The notes beneath the pieces are model-generated. The model saw only the letters and a program-made list of their open reading frames with translations, had not been told where the DNA came from and searched no databases. A stretch of 58,779 bases of DNA from Oscillospiraceae bacterium (lineage in GTDB: Bacteria > Bacillota > Clostridia > Oscillospirales > Ruminococcaceae), in the NCBI GenBank assembly GCA_017436575.1, contig JAFSCU010000047.1, positions 1 through 58,779 on the forward strand. Reading direction: 5' to 3'. Positions 36,506 to 45,450 of the stretch are shown here, in pieces. The translations under genes were made by a program, and so were the position numbers. How positions within the stretch are numbered: the first letter of the stretch is position 1; each line of letters starts with the position of its first letter.

Positions 36506-38188
36506 TTATTTAGAGCACAACTCTATAAGAATTGAAGAATAATCATCATAATCTTCAACACACAACAAATGATATTTATCGTTACTCAAATTAATTACAT
36601 GATTAAAAGCAACGCCAAACGTTTGTTCGTTTTCGTAACCTATTCCCGAAATAATTACTTGGTTATCTTTAGGGGTATTTTCAACAATATATTTATAGAG
36701 TAATCCTTTCTTTTCCTGGTCTGTTTCGGCATTATTTGGGCTGTCAAACACCACAGGGAAATTAATTGCTGATGGATTAAATTCTTTTCTCAATTTTAAA
36801 AGTGTAAGATACCAAATAATAGTTGCTATTGGCTTATTGCTACCTCCGCCTTTGAAAGTGCCTGTAATTTTTTCAAAAGATTTATCTTTAATCTCTTCCA
36901 GATTAAATTGATTTTTCGCCATCTTCATCAGCTCATAATATCGCGTATTTATTTTTCTCTTTGCTTCAATATATCCTCTTTCTTCTTTCTTTAATTCACG
37001 TTCTTGCTTAGACAATTGATCGATTTTTTCTCGAAGTGTATATAATTCCTGAATTATCTCATCTTTTATTTCTATATAACCTCTATGCGCCAATACATCG
37101 TCAATTTCTCCATGCTTCTTTACAAGTGCGTCTTCATACCTTTTTAACTCTGCAAGCCATTTTTTATATTCATTTTCTTGCTTTTCTATTTTTCTTTCTA
37201 ATTCACTAATTGTAATCTGCATATTATTGCTTAACAAAATAATATCTTCAGATATACTATATTTAGAGATTCGCAATGACAAAGCATCCTCAATTGTAGA
37301 ATTGCAAAAAGGACAAACATGCTTATTGAGCGTTTTAATCTGTTTTTCGTTGTCACGTTCAAATATTTTAAGAGAATTTATAGAGGCCATAATTTCTGCC
37401 TTCTCATTTCTCAATTTTATGAGATTAGTTCTTATTTCACTCAAGGCATTAGATATAGATATATATTTTTCTTTTGTTCTCTCGACATCTCTTTTCAGCA
37501 ATTCAAAATTTTTAGTATACGAAACATCACGAATATTAGAATTTATTTTTTCATATATTCCTTCCGATATTACTCTTTTCTTTTCGACAACTTTTATTTC
37601 TTCATGTATTTTTTCTAATTGTCGTTCTATCTCATAATATCTTTCATCAAATGCCCCAAAATGATAATACAGTACATTTTCTTTAAAATCAGGATACTGT
37701 CCCAATCCATCAAAAGAAGCAAATTGTGTACCCAAAATTCTATCCTGATCCAAATAATACAGCAAATAATTATATACTGGTGGTGTTATTTCCAGTTTTT
37801 CTTCTTCTCTTTTAGGCAATTGAACCGCAAAATTAAAAATATTTTTGAGTTTTTCTCCCAACTCATTTCGATTTATAGTTTTAAAAATAACATTTTTATT
37901 CGCATCAAACAGTTTAAAAAGACTACCGCTTCGATACATATAATATTCAATTCCGTCAATATCAAAAAATAAGATATATGTCTTATCTTTATTATCCCAT
38001 ATAGGTTCAAAAAAGCAATCCGCTCCCATTGTATGATATAAACACTTGGCAATTAATGATTTGCCTCGTTTAGTCCCATCAACAGCGCTAGAAGTTATAA
38101 TATTTGTTCCTTCTAAAAAATTAACCACTTTAGCTTTTTTCTCAACGCTAGAGAAAATGTATAGTGTCTTAAAAATCAGTTTACTCAT
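36506..38188 (-). CDS. SMC-like ATPase with zinc hook (LmuB-like)
   Basis: The protein of 560 residues has an ABC/SMC ATPase split by a long coiled coil (about residues 170-430), in the middle of which CPFC forms a Rad50-like zinc hook. The Walker A region is unusual (DGTKRGKS, one residue short of the usual GxxxxGKS spacing from its Gly). The signature is GGGSNKP, and Walker B is VVFDSPNNAETD, with Ser-Pro-Asn after Asp. It overlaps the nuclease gene upstream by 8 bp. SMC + Cap4-type nuclease is the Lamassu layout. I placed the start at the ATG with GGAAGGTGG upstream. Confidence 0.6.
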   Translation of the reverse strand: MSKLIFKTLYIFSSVEKKAKVVNFLEGTNIITSSAVDGTKRGKSLIAKCLYHTMGADCFFEPIWDNKDKTYILFFDIDGIEYYMYRSGSLFKLFDANKNVIFKTINRNELGEKLKNIFNFAVQLPKREEEKLEITPPVYNYLLYYLDQDRILGTQFASFDGLGQYPDFKENVLYYHFGAFDERYYEIERQLEKIHEEIKVVEKKRVISEGIYEKINSNIRDVSYTKNFELLKRDVERTKEKYISISNALSEIRTNLIKLRNEKAEIMASINSLKIFERDNEKQIKTLNKHVCPFCNSTIEDALSLRISKYSISEDIILLSNNMQITISELERKIEKQENEYKKWLAELKRYEDALVKKHGEIDDVLAHRGYIEIKDEIIQELYTLREKIDQLSKQERELKKEERGYIEAKRKINTRYYELMKMAKNQFNLEEIKDKSFEKITGTFKGGGSNKPIATIIWYLTLLKLRKEFNPSAINFPVVFDSPNNAETDQEKKGLLYKYIVENTPKDNQVIISGIGYENEQTFGVAFNHVINLSNDKYHLLCVEDYDDYSSILIELCSK

Positions 38189-39227
38189 ATTTTCCACCTT
38201 CCCATTTAAATAGAATAAGCAGTATGAAAACCCTTATATCAATTTCTGAAAACTCAACTGAAAAATTTGATGAAAATACGCTATACAACATATTTACCGT
38301 ATCTAAACGATTATCTGGTAATAATTCATCATTTTCATTCAAATAACTTACAATAAGTTTTTCATTTGATTTCAACTCTGCAGAAATAGGACCATATTTG
38401 ACTATCGAGACCAATGATGACTTATATTTTTTAAGCATACTTGGCGCATTAATATTATCTTCTATAAATTTTTCTACATTAGATATAGAATTATCTGCTA
38501 TAGTAGCATGCCTACAAAGCATATCGTATAGCTCTTGTTTTGTAATACCTTTATTTTTTACCAACTCTTCATAACTATTCGATACCATTTCATAACAAGC
38601 TTTTATTTCAACCGAATCTTTAACCAAACGATACAACGCATTTGGCTTATCTGGTTCACACCCCATAATTTTTTCGAAACTACCAACAATTTTTCCTCTC
38701 AAATCATTGTCTGGATCGAGTAAATTCATTGAAGTATATATAAATCCAATATTATTTAAATCAATATCAGGCCCCAACTCATTATTAAGCGCCTTACGTA
38801 CCGCTTGCTGTGTTTTTACATTCAAACAACTAAAGTCCAAATATTCAACATCTGAATACACTTTTTTCTCTATTTTCAAGTATGCATTTGATACGATTGC
38901 AACTTTAAATTTAGCCGTTGGATCAAGAGTGTTTTTTAACAGAAAAAGTTTCCCTATTATAGACTTTCCCGTTTTGTCCTGTTTTGACAATGTAGCAAAA
39001 GTATAAGGAGATTGAACTTTATGAGTTTTTATCTGATAAAATTCCAAAGAATCATTCAAGTGAACCTCTATATCACATTTATAGTCGAACACAACGCAAA
39101 AATCATCTTCGTCAAATAAATCAAACATTTTACTAGCGCCCCATAACATTTCCAAACGAAAACGATTTTTACTTGATGCCCCAGCCAAATCAAAAGGAAG
39201 TTTACTATAGTTATCGCTTACACTCAT
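38181..39227 (-). CDS. DUF4297/Cap4-like nuclease (LmuA-like)
   Basis: The protein (348 residues) has an N-terminal DUF4297-type domain: LDLAGASSK-like FDLAGASSKNRFRLEML, then D52-I-E54 and Q65-I-K67 in EFYQIKTHK, a nuclease of the PD-(D/E)xK superfamily as in Cap4 and Lamassu LmuA. The rest is helical with no known domain. It overlaps the SMC-like gene by 8 bp and should be translated first. The likely role is dsDNA cleavage upon phage infection, triggered by the SMC partner. The ATG at 39227 with AGGTGA upstream is the best start; an in-frame start ten codons upstream lacks a site. Confidence 0.65.
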   Translation of the reverse strand: MSVSDNYSKLPFDLAGASSKNRFRLEMLWGASKMFDLFDEDDFCVVFDYKCDIEVHLNDSLEFYQIKTHKVQSPYTFATLSKQDKTGKSIIGKLFLLKNTLDPTAKFKVAIVSNAYLKIEKKVYSDVEYLDFSCLNVKTQQAVRKALNNELGPDIDLNNIGFIYTSMNLLDPDNDLRGKIVGSFEKIMGCEPDKPNALYRLVKDSVEIKACYEMVSNSYEELVKNKGITKQELYDMLCRHATIADNSISNVEKFIEDNINAPSMLKKYKSSLVSIVKYGPISAELKSNEKLIVSYLNENDELLPDNRLDTVNMLYSVFSSNFSVEFSEIDIRVFILLILFKWEGGKYE

Positions 39228-39257
39228 CCTATATTCACCTCGCACTACATTTTTCAA

Positions 39258-39632
39258 TATATTAAAACGTTTACTATATTTCAGTAAAATTAGCTTCTAT
39301 ATTTTTATTATATCTTACACATACCTTGAATTCAAATACTAATATGAACTTTTACCTCATCGTTTAACGAACTAAAAACCTTTTCCTTTTAAACCAAAAA
39401 TCTATTTTTTGCGGCGATTTTTGATAAAAATTTCGGGAAAACCTTCACCTTAAACCCATTTTTCGACTTTTTATGAATACATAGGTTCTCATAAAACACT
39501 CTATTTTCGTCCAAAGTTCGTATTTGATTACCTTTTAAGAACTATTTTTTCATTCATTGACATTCATTTTCAGCTATATTATCATTTTAATAAAGGCATT
39601 TAAAATACACATCACTATAAGGAGTCTTCTTA
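39258..39632. other. AT-rich divergent intergenic region
   Basis: No gene is supported in this 375-bp divergent region. It contains one of the four GTTCGTATTT motifs (39516-39525, in a 12-bp match to 42871-42882) and promoters for both flanking genes are expected. It is the only site where this repeated motif falls between genes inside the segment. Confidence 0.4.
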
Positions 39633-40253
39633 ATGTTTGAACAGATAGAATGGAAAACTGTTTATGAAACTTGGAAAAGCGGTTGTTATGATTTTCCTAA
39701 TATCCTTTCACAGCCTATCAAAGCTGAAACCATCTTCGTTGATTATAAACAGGACGGTTATTTTTACGGATATGATTGGCTCAGCAACGAAAATATCTCT
39801 GCGCGAAAAGATATGATTAAAAACAGACTTATAGAATTTCTGTATTTTGTCAGACCATCAAATAAAGGCACTATACAAACCGCAGAAATGCTGACAGACG
39901 CAAAAGATGCTGAGGAGCTTGCCGCTATATGGATTGCTGCCACCGCTAAAGAATTATCCGACTCTCCCACAGATATCAGTGTACGACGCCATGCTGATAT
40001 GCTTTATCGAGCTGCCCGAGATTTTCTTAAGGATCGATTCTATTTATGGCATCCATCCATGCGAAGGCTTGTTCCCGATATAATGATTCCACTGTCCGTT
40101 CTCCAAAATATGACTTGCCAGGATATAAAATCTCTTATAGCTATAATTCAATTAAATACCATTTTACTTAAAAATCATTGGGGCATTTTAATATATTCTT
40201 CTTTGAAAGACGAAGCTGCTCCTAAAAGCCGTTATCGTATACTGAATAATTGA
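39633..40253 (+). CDS. Unassigned 206-residue protein
   Basis: No family is recognised. The N-terminal half has mixed aromatic and charged residues (WKTVYETWKSGCYDFPN, YGYDWLSNENISARKDM). The second half looks helical (AAIWIAATAKELSDS, HADMLYRAARDFLKDRFY). There is no signal peptide or membrane segment. TAAGGAG precedes the ATG. It stands as a monocistronic unit, divergent from the nuclease gene, and ends at a terminator. Its location inside a defence segment makes a role in defence or regulation of the segment possible, but nothing in the sequence shows it. Confidence 0.55.
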   Translation: MFEQIEWKTVYETWKSGCYDFPNILSQPIKAETIFVDYKQDGYFYGYDWLSNENISARKDMIKNRLIEFLYFVRPSNKGTIQTAEMLTDAKDAEELAAIWIAATAKELSDSPTDISVRRHADMLYRAARDFLKDRFYLWHPSMRRLVPDIMIPLSVLQNMTCQDIKSLIAIIQLNTILLKNHWGILIYSSLKDEAAPKSRYRILNN

Positions 40254-40273
40254 TAATATTTACAACATATAAA

Positions 40274-40307
40274 AACAGCCATTCAGATAATTTTCTCAAT
40301 GGCTGTT
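40274..40307 (+). terminator. Terminator of the 206-residue protein gene
   Basis: AACAGCCATT (40274-40283) pairs with AATGGCTGTT (40298-40307), followed by ATTATATT. Confidence 0.75.
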
Positions 40308-40542
40308 ATTATATTAATACCGAGCTACTTCTAAGAACTGTTCATAATTGTATATATTTTAGAAACCACTTTTTTGATCAATTTATTCTTATTGAAACAA
40401 AAATCGGAACACTTAGATTTACCACAATAATTTATAACCTAATAACACCTCAACCAAACAATTAATAATCCAAAAAACAAAGTTCTCTATATTGAAACAA
40501 ATTAGATTTTAGTATATATTAAAACAGAGGGAGGCAGTTATT

Positions 40543-41328
40543 ATGAAAAAAAGGACTCTTATAATTTTTATGATTATTTGTTTATTGACACCATGTATTA
40601 TATTTAATTTATACAAACTCGGTTCATATTTAAAACTGCCACCTAATACTTGTTTCGATGAACAAGATATATTAAGTTATTCTGGAGCTGTTTTTTCACT
40701 ATTCGGAACCCTGTATTTAGGTTTTGTTACTCTAAAACAAAACGAAAATCTTAATCACATAAATGAAAAATTGATACGTCTTCAAGAAGATGACCTACAC
40801 CAAAAAAATCGACCTTTTATAATGATGCTAGATTTTGGTAAACTTGTGAAGCCCACTAATTGTGCAGTATATGATTATTTTACTAATAATACTTTGCAGA
40901 CAGGGCCTTTAACTCAATTAGCTTCATTATCATTTCTGCTTACCAATTTAACATCGAATAAATTTTTTGTTCACATCGAACGCTGTGTATTAACCGTAAA
41001 AAAATCATCAGGAGAATTTATACGAGAGTATGGTCCCCCTAATTATAAAAAACAATATTTTATCGAGCCAGAGGAATTAGCTTTTATAGAATTAACTACA
41101 TCATCAGATTTATTTAACAGCTGTACAGAAGGCGATAAAATAGAGTTAATAATAGTTCTAAAAAATGGATTTGGTAAAGAATATGAAGAGCACATAGAAC
41201 TATTAATACACACTCTCGATCTGCCATTAGAAGATCGTCCAACTATTAATGTATCTCCACCATCATACGCTATATACAGTGTTTCTTATATCGATGAAAA
41301 AAGAATCTTAAGTAAGGAATCAATATAA
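40543..41328 (+). CDS. Two-TM protein with a large cytoplasmic or extracellular domain
   Basis: The 261-residue protein has two N-terminal membrane helices (LIIFMIICLLTPCIIFNLY near residues 5-23, and SGAVFSLFGTLYLGFVTL near 46-63), a short coiled coil (NENLNHINEKLIRLQ) and a C-terminal beta-rich part of about 170 residues. GGGAGG precedes the ATG. No family can be named. Two-TM proteins with this plan are common in bacterial defence and stress loci, where membrane insertion kills infected cells; that role is inference. It ends at a strong hairpin terminator. Confidence 0.55.
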   Translation: MKKRTLIIFMIICLLTPCIIFNLYKLGSYLKLPPNTCFDEQDILSYSGAVFSLFGTLYLGFVTLKQNENLNHINEKLIRLQEDDLHQKNRPFIMMLDFGKLVKPTNCAVYDYFTNNTLQTGPLTQLASLSFLLTNLTSNKFFVHIERCVLTVKKSSGEFIREYGPPNYKKQYFIEPEELAFIELTTSSDLFNSCTEGDKIELIIVLKNGFGKEYEEHIELLIHTLDLPLEDRPTINVSPPSYAIYSVSYIDEKRILSKESI

Positions 41329-41401
41329 CGCAACACAATTGTAAAATAATACTTTTAGTTATATAACATAACAATCTTTGTATATCATTATATTAAATAT
41401 T

Positions 41402-41438
41402 AAAACCGAACATATATTATACATATATGTTCGGTTTT
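41402..41438 (+). terminator. Terminator after the two-TM protein gene
   Basis: A 16-bp stem (AAAACCGAACATATAT and its complement) closes a 5-nt loop and ends in a T-run. Confidence 0.85.
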
Positions 41439-41539
41439 TCCTTGATTTCTATGTTTTTATACTGACTTGGATTATCAAATACTAAAGATTAAAAATGATC
41501 ATGAGATGGGTAAAGAATCTTTGGCTTTAGATATTTAAT

Positions 41540-42256
41540 TTAGTCATCTTTAGATTTGTCATCTGATTTTATAGGGAAAGCAATCAAATTTAACGCCTCT
41601 TGAGCAGTCAAAATAATTGAAATATCAGAGATGTCACCGATTTCTAATTCATAATAATCATTTTCTGTAACAGGAGGTTCAATTAAAAAGCGATATTCTT
41701 GTTGATATTCATATTTTTGTCTTTTCCAAAAAGCCACATCTTTGATTCCATTTTTAATAAGTGATGCCCAATACTCAACATTATCTGATGTTTCGTCATA
41801 GTATTTTATATGTCCATGATACCCTGTTATACCATCACGTTTAAGTGCAATGGCTACACGTTGAAGAAAAGCATATCGGTCTGTTATAACCAAGGCAGAA
41901 TCACCAAAATCTAAAAGTTTTCGCTTTTGATCTTCTGAAAATTGAAACTTTTGTGATATGATTTTAGGACTGAACATGCAAAAAACAAAGCAATTGCTAA
42001 AACTTGTCTCAATGAGAGTATCGGTTAGTTCTTGACATACACCTAACTCTGGGACCACGAGATATCCTTCATTAGTATGAACCATTGCATCAAATAAATC
42101 ACCTACTGTATCATCATTAGTATCTTTCTCGCGCTTTCTGAAATAAGCCAATGATTTCAAGTAGATTTTCCCTTTTTGAAAGTAATCTATTCTAGCTTTG
42201 TTTTGAAATTTTATTAGAGGAACTCCATTGGTTTGAATTGACTTTTTAATACACAT
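41540..42256 (-). CDS. Unassigned 238-residue protein (DUF2971-like pattern)
   Basis: The frame is open further upstream, but the extra N-terminal 80 residues are a hydrophobic low-complexity stretch with no ribosome site, so I start at the ATG at 42256 (AAGGGGG upstream). The protein has FQKGKIYLKSLAYFRKRE near residue 25, and QQEYRFLI near residue 200, as in the DUF2971-type proteins, whose function is unknown. No signal peptide is evident. It is the last gene before the second repeated hairpin and the right att-like copy. Confidence 0.5.
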   Translation of the reverse strand: MCIKKSIQTNGVPLIKFQNKARIDYFQKGKIYLKSLAYFRKREKDTNDDTVGDLFDAMVHTNEGYLVVPELGVCQELTDTLIETSFSNCFVFCMFSPKIISQKFQFSEDQKRKLLDFGDSALVITDRYAFLQRVAIALKRDGITGYHGHIKYYDETSDNVEYWASLIKNGIKDVAFWKRQKYEYQQEYRFLIEPPVTENDYYELEIGDISDISIILTAQEALNLIAFPIKSDDKSKDD

Positions 42257-42560
42257 TCGATAATGCCCCCTTAGATGCTGTAGTATAAGTTCAATGGAAA
42301 TATTAATTATTACTATAGTATTAATGAGATTTATTGTGTTTATATTATACAATAAATCATAAAAATATAGAAGAATTATATGTGATGAGTATAAAGTGTT
42401 AAATTTTAGAAAAAATAATATTTTATAACTGTGTTGAAGTTTAATTAGTATTATTAATAGTAGGAGTTTGTCTGCTACATTGACCTTGTAGTGATGGTGC
42501 ATGCCATACGTTCAACACGTGTTTTTGATTTATGAAATATTTAATATAAAGTAAACAGAT

Positions 42561-42618
42561 GAAGGGATTTTCAGCGTATTCGTATACTATTAAAATACGA
42601 ACTGAAAATCCCTTTTTT
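42561..42618. repeat. 58-bp hairpin element, copy 2 (inverted)
   Basis: AAGGGATTTTC (42562-42572) and GAAAATCCCTT (42604-42614) enclose TTCGTAT (42579-42585) and ATACGAA (42595-42601). In reverse complement it matches copy 1 (36347-36404) at nearly all positions outside the loop. The surrounding region 42257-43018 has no gene, several further TTCGTA/TACGA motifs and the att-like repeat. Confidence 0.6.
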
Positions 42619-42884
42619 GCTTTATATTGCTGGACTTTTGATGTAAAATCGGTTGGCGGATGACGGGATGGCCACAAACGAACTTTGCGGATGAAAAATT
42701 CAGAATGTGACTTTGAATCTGGCTGTTTTCGTAGATTTTACTGTTCGTTTTTTGTGTACGAAATCAAGAGTATACGATTTCGTTTTATTTGAGTACGATT
42801 TTAATACGAAACTACATTTAGTGTGGAAGAGTGCTCTTAACCTCCGTATATTGTGTTAAAATTGAAAATAGTTCGTATTTGACC

Positions 42885-42902
42885 TTCAAGTCCCTTCATC
42901 CG
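42885..42902 (+). repeat. Right copy of the 18-bp tRNA-like direct repeat
   Basis: TTCAAGTCCCTTCATCCG is identical to 34084-34101, but here it is followed by AAAATGATATG and not by the CCA end. It directly follows GTTCGTATTTGA, a repeated motif of the segment, as in an att site with arm sites. Confidence 0.6.
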
Positions 42903-43018
42903 AAAATGATATGAATATTTCATTAAATCATGGTGGCCCACCTTATGTCATATTAATTAAGGGATGATCAATATCTTAAAAGCGAATAGAAATATTTTAT
43001 CTACTACATACTGAAATA

Positions 43019-43044
43019 AAAAAGACCGCAGGAGCGGTCTTTTT
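43019..43044 (-). terminator. Terminator of the five-gene cluster
   Basis: AAAAAGACCGC and GCGGTCTTTTTT pair around AGGA, 11 bp past the stop of the HhH nuclease gene. Confidence 0.85.
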
Positions 43045-43055
43045 TATTCATTAAC

Positions 43056-44135
43056 TTAAAAACTTTCTGGTACGAGTGCAAGTTTGTTAATTGATTCATG
43101 CACTCTAACCAGTGCGTCGTATACAGATAAGACATCTTCAGAATCCCATGTTCGCAAAGAGTTTTCGTCAATAACGCCTTTGCTTTCGCGAATAATTTTT
43201 GCAAGCTGTTCTTCGTCAGCAACTGCAACAACAGCCTGAACAGCGGCATTGCTTTGTGCTTTTTTTAGATTAAGAATAAGGCTATCAATAGAGCCTTTTG
43301 ATTGTACTTCGAATACGTAAATGGCTTTTCCCATATTACCAATTTTGGCTTCCCAAACGGCATCAACTACTGCACCTGTCATGATTTTAACTTCAGAACG
43401 GCTATCAAAGCCTAAAAGTTCACCTATAGCTACCAGTTTTTCTTTAATTTCATCGTGAAGGGATTTTGAATCTTTTGCAGTAACTGGTTTCTCTTCTTCG
43501 ATAATCGCAGGTATTTTTGACGTATTCTTTTCGGCTAGTGGTAAAATTTCATCCCACATAAAATAATCTACGGCCAAAAGATCGTAATCCTCAGCACCAG
43601 ATTTTTTAAGTTGCAGAGCAATTTCTTTTGCAATAGCACAAACCTCAGCATATTTTTTGCCAGTATATTGATAATTGTATTTAGGCATATCTGGAATATC
43701 AAGATAGCCGTAGCAAAGAATGGTTGTTTTATTAAAGATCACATATTCCTGCGGGTTTGCGTATGTAAGTAACTCGCTGATAGTGGCAGGCCCCATACCT
43801 TTGATTGATTTAAGGAACAAATCCCATCTGTTTTCAATAGAATTTGTGCCGTAAAGCAAATCAGCTAGCTGCTTTTTAAGAGTAGCAAAACCATTGTCTG
43901 CAATCAATTTATCAACAACATATTTTTTGTTGCCCCAAATAAGCATAGACCAGAGTTTGCTTATATACTCCAAGAATTCATCTTCAGTCATGTTCAAAAG
44001 TTTATCTTTTGTAAAAGACTGGTAATAATCTTTTCGCTCTTTACGTTCTAACCAATTTTCTTTGTAATAGGCAGCATTAGCTTTTTTCTTTTTTGAAAAT
44101 TCTGTAATCGCATAGTTTAATTTTTGAGTATCCAT
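43056..44135 (-). CDS. HhH-containing PD-(D/E)xK-like nuclease
   Basis: The protein of 359 residues has a helix-hairpin-helix DNA-binding motif (KSIKGMGPATISELLTYA, about 109-126) and a C-terminal domain with D258, and E276-V-Q278-S-K280 in VFEVQSKG, a PD-(D/E)xK-like core with an ExQxK variant. It resembles restriction endonuclease-like proteins, though no specific one. It is the last gene of a minus-strand cluster, 164 nt downstream of the PUA-like gene. I start at the ATG at 44135 (AGAGGTT upstream). Function as a DNA cutter is inferred from the motifs. Confidence 0.6.
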   Translation of the reverse strand: MDTQKLNYAITEFSKKKKANAAYYKENWLERKERKDYYQSFTKDKLLNMTEDEFLEYISKLWSMLIWGNKKYVVDKLIADNGFATLKKQLADLLYGTNSIENRWDLFLKSIKGMGPATISELLTYANPQEYVIFNKTTILCYGYLDIPDMPKYNYQYTGKKYAEVCAIAKEIALQLKKSGAEDYDLLAVDYFMWDEILPLAEKNTSKIPAIIEEEKPVTAKDSKSLHDEIKEKLVAIGELLGFDSRSEVKIMTGAVVDAVWEAKIGNMGKAIYVFEVQSKGSIDSLILNLKKAQSNAAVQAVVAVADEEQLAKIIRESKGVIDENSLRTWDSEDVLSVYDALVRVHESINKLALVPESF

Positions 44136-44299
44136 AGTGAACCTCTTATATCGTATAATTATTGAGTATATTATCACATATAGTTTTGCGGTTAGCAAGT
44201 TTTGATATATTAATTGCAGTTAAATTCAATATTTTTAATTGTTTTTCTGTTCTAAAAAGGGTAAATGTTTATTATAGTTAATAATAAATTCGTATTTTA

Positions 44300-45052
44300 T
44301 CATTTCAAAATTTTCTCGATAATATATACATTTTTAATATTCGGTAACACAAACGCATCTCCCTTTGTTTTACCGATTATTACTTTTTGCTGAGGGAATT
44401 TTTCTAAGTTGATAGAAAATTTTGTTGGTTTCCCTGTTTGTTGGATGGTTGCATAGACCACGCAGCCATCTTCAACACGGTCTATTTCTACAGGTCTCTT
44501 TTGCTCAGTTGGTATCGAAGGCTTTGCTTCGGCTGGTTTTATAACAGGTGATGGGGTGTAGATATCGCTAAGGAAATGTGATAATCTTTCTGCGTCTATC
44601 TTGCCTAATGATTTATAAATCAGAGGCAGAATATATTCAACCATTTCTTTTGAAACATCACAAAGATACTGCTGTTTACCCCTGTAAGCAGAAGTGTATG
44701 GGCCATTTGCAGGCTGAATACTATAAAGATGTGGAATATGTGGGGAGACAAGAAAAGGTCTGCTAAGGATAAAATATTCAGTATCAATTCGCCAACCATT
44801 AATATCCCACTCTGAGAAAGACGAACTTGGTCTAGTGGAGCTATAACAGCCATCTTTTGCAATACTAATAGCTACAATATTGCCTTGGTAACTATGAAAA
44901 ATAACGTCTCCCTTTGATACGTCTTTCATAGTTTCATAGCCGGCGTTTTTTCTGTTCCCACTTGCATATTTAGGAGACCACAAAAAGTTTCCAGAACGTT
45001 CCTCATGATATGTTTTGTTTTGGTAAACATAAAAATAATTTTTCCTTGCCAT
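44300..45052 (-). CDS. PUA/EVE-like domain protein, possible modified-base reader
   Basis: The protein has 250 residues. Its N-terminal half shows a PUA-superfamily plan (YHEERSGNFLWSPK, VSKGDVIFHSYQGNIVAIS, FFSEWDINGW-like SFSEWDINGWRI), as in EVE/YTH-like domains that bind modified bases by flipping. The C-terminal part, beyond about residue 165, has a short linker rich in Pro and Glu, and a beta-rich tail. It lies 1 bp downstream of the NUDIX gene. The start at 45052 has AAGGTG upstream; a GTG three codons earlier is possible. Reading of modified bases is inference. Confidence 0.55.
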   Translation of the reverse strand: MARKNYFYVYQNKTYHEERSGNFLWSPKYASGNRKNAGYETMKDVSKGDVIFHSYQGNIVAISIAKDGCYSSTRPSSSFSEWDINGWRIDTEYFILSRPFLVSPHIPHLYSIQPANGPYTSAYRGKQQYLCDVSKEMVEYILPLIYKSLGKIDAERLSHFLSDIYTPSPVIKPAEAKPSIPTEQKRPVEIDRVEDGCVVYATIQQTGKPTKFSINLEKFPQQKVIIGKTKGDAFVLPNIKNVYIIEKILK

Positions 45053-45053
45053 G

Positions 45054-45449
45054 TTATACACCTTTTAAAAACTTAGAAATAAATTCATTATCCGATGGAC
45101 AAAAGTCATAATTATTTGTTTTAGACTTATCTATCCATGCAAAATCGTTATGTTCCAGTTTTTCAGGAACACCTTCAACTATTTCACAGTTAAAGAAAGT
45201 TAAATGAACTGTGAACTCATGATATGTGTGTTCTGCTTCACCTATTGTGTCTTTTACAGAAATAACAGTATTTAACTCTTCTTTGATTTCGCGCCTTAAA
45301 GCCTCTTCTTTGGTTTCTCCTGGCTCAACTTTTCCGCCAGGGAATTCCCACTGGAGAGGATTTTGTTTTTTATTAGCTGGCCTTTGGCATATTAAAAACT
45401 TATCATCTTGCCAAATTACAGCAGCTACAACTTCAACAATTCGGCTCAT
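45054..45449 (-). CDS. NUDIX hydrolase (MutT/CTP pyrophosphohydrolase-like)
   Basis: The 131-residue protein has a complete Nudix box (GGKVEPGETKEEALRREI followed by KEEL), matching GX5EX7REUXEEXGU except for the last position. It would hydrolyse nucleoside diphosphates linked to another group, most likely a modified or oxidised dNTP. It is packed between the PUA-like and the DUF2075-like genes with 1-bp gaps on both sides, so it is co-translated with defence-type proteins rather than standing alone as a housekeeping enzyme. Confidence 0.85.
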   Translation of the reverse strand: MSRIVEVVAAVIWQDDKFLICQRPANKKQNPLQWEFPGGKVEPGETKEEALRREIKEELNTVISVKDTIGEAEHTYHEFTVHLTFFNCEIVEGVPEKLEHNDFAWIDKSKTNNYDFCPSDNEFISKFLKGV

Positions 45450-45450
45450 G

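Larger units (their letters stand above)
34084..42902. mobile_element. Integrase-less segment bounded by tRNA-derived direct repeats
   Basis: The segment is bounded by the same 18-bp tRNA-like sequence on both sides. It contains an AAA-nuclease, a Lamassu-like pair and three unassigned genes, but no integrase, relaxase or replication gene. A 58-bp hairpin element occurs at 36347-36404 and, inverted, at 42561-42618, and the 10-mer GTTCGTATTT occurs four times (36362, 39516, 42593 inverted, 42871). It may be a defence cargo element moved by an integrase in trans, or a decayed genomic island. Borders are inferred from the repeats only. Confidence 0.5.

Noticed and set aside
42257-42502. N-terminal extension of the 238-residue protein
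   Set aside because: Low-complexity Ile/Leu/Asn-rich translation of AT-rich DNA, without a ribosome site; a better start lies at 42256.
42654-42702. 5' half of the same tRNA (two GCGGATG copies)
   Set aside because: The GCGGATG matches are isolated 7-mers about 200-250 bp from the right repeat and are not followed by a D-arm.
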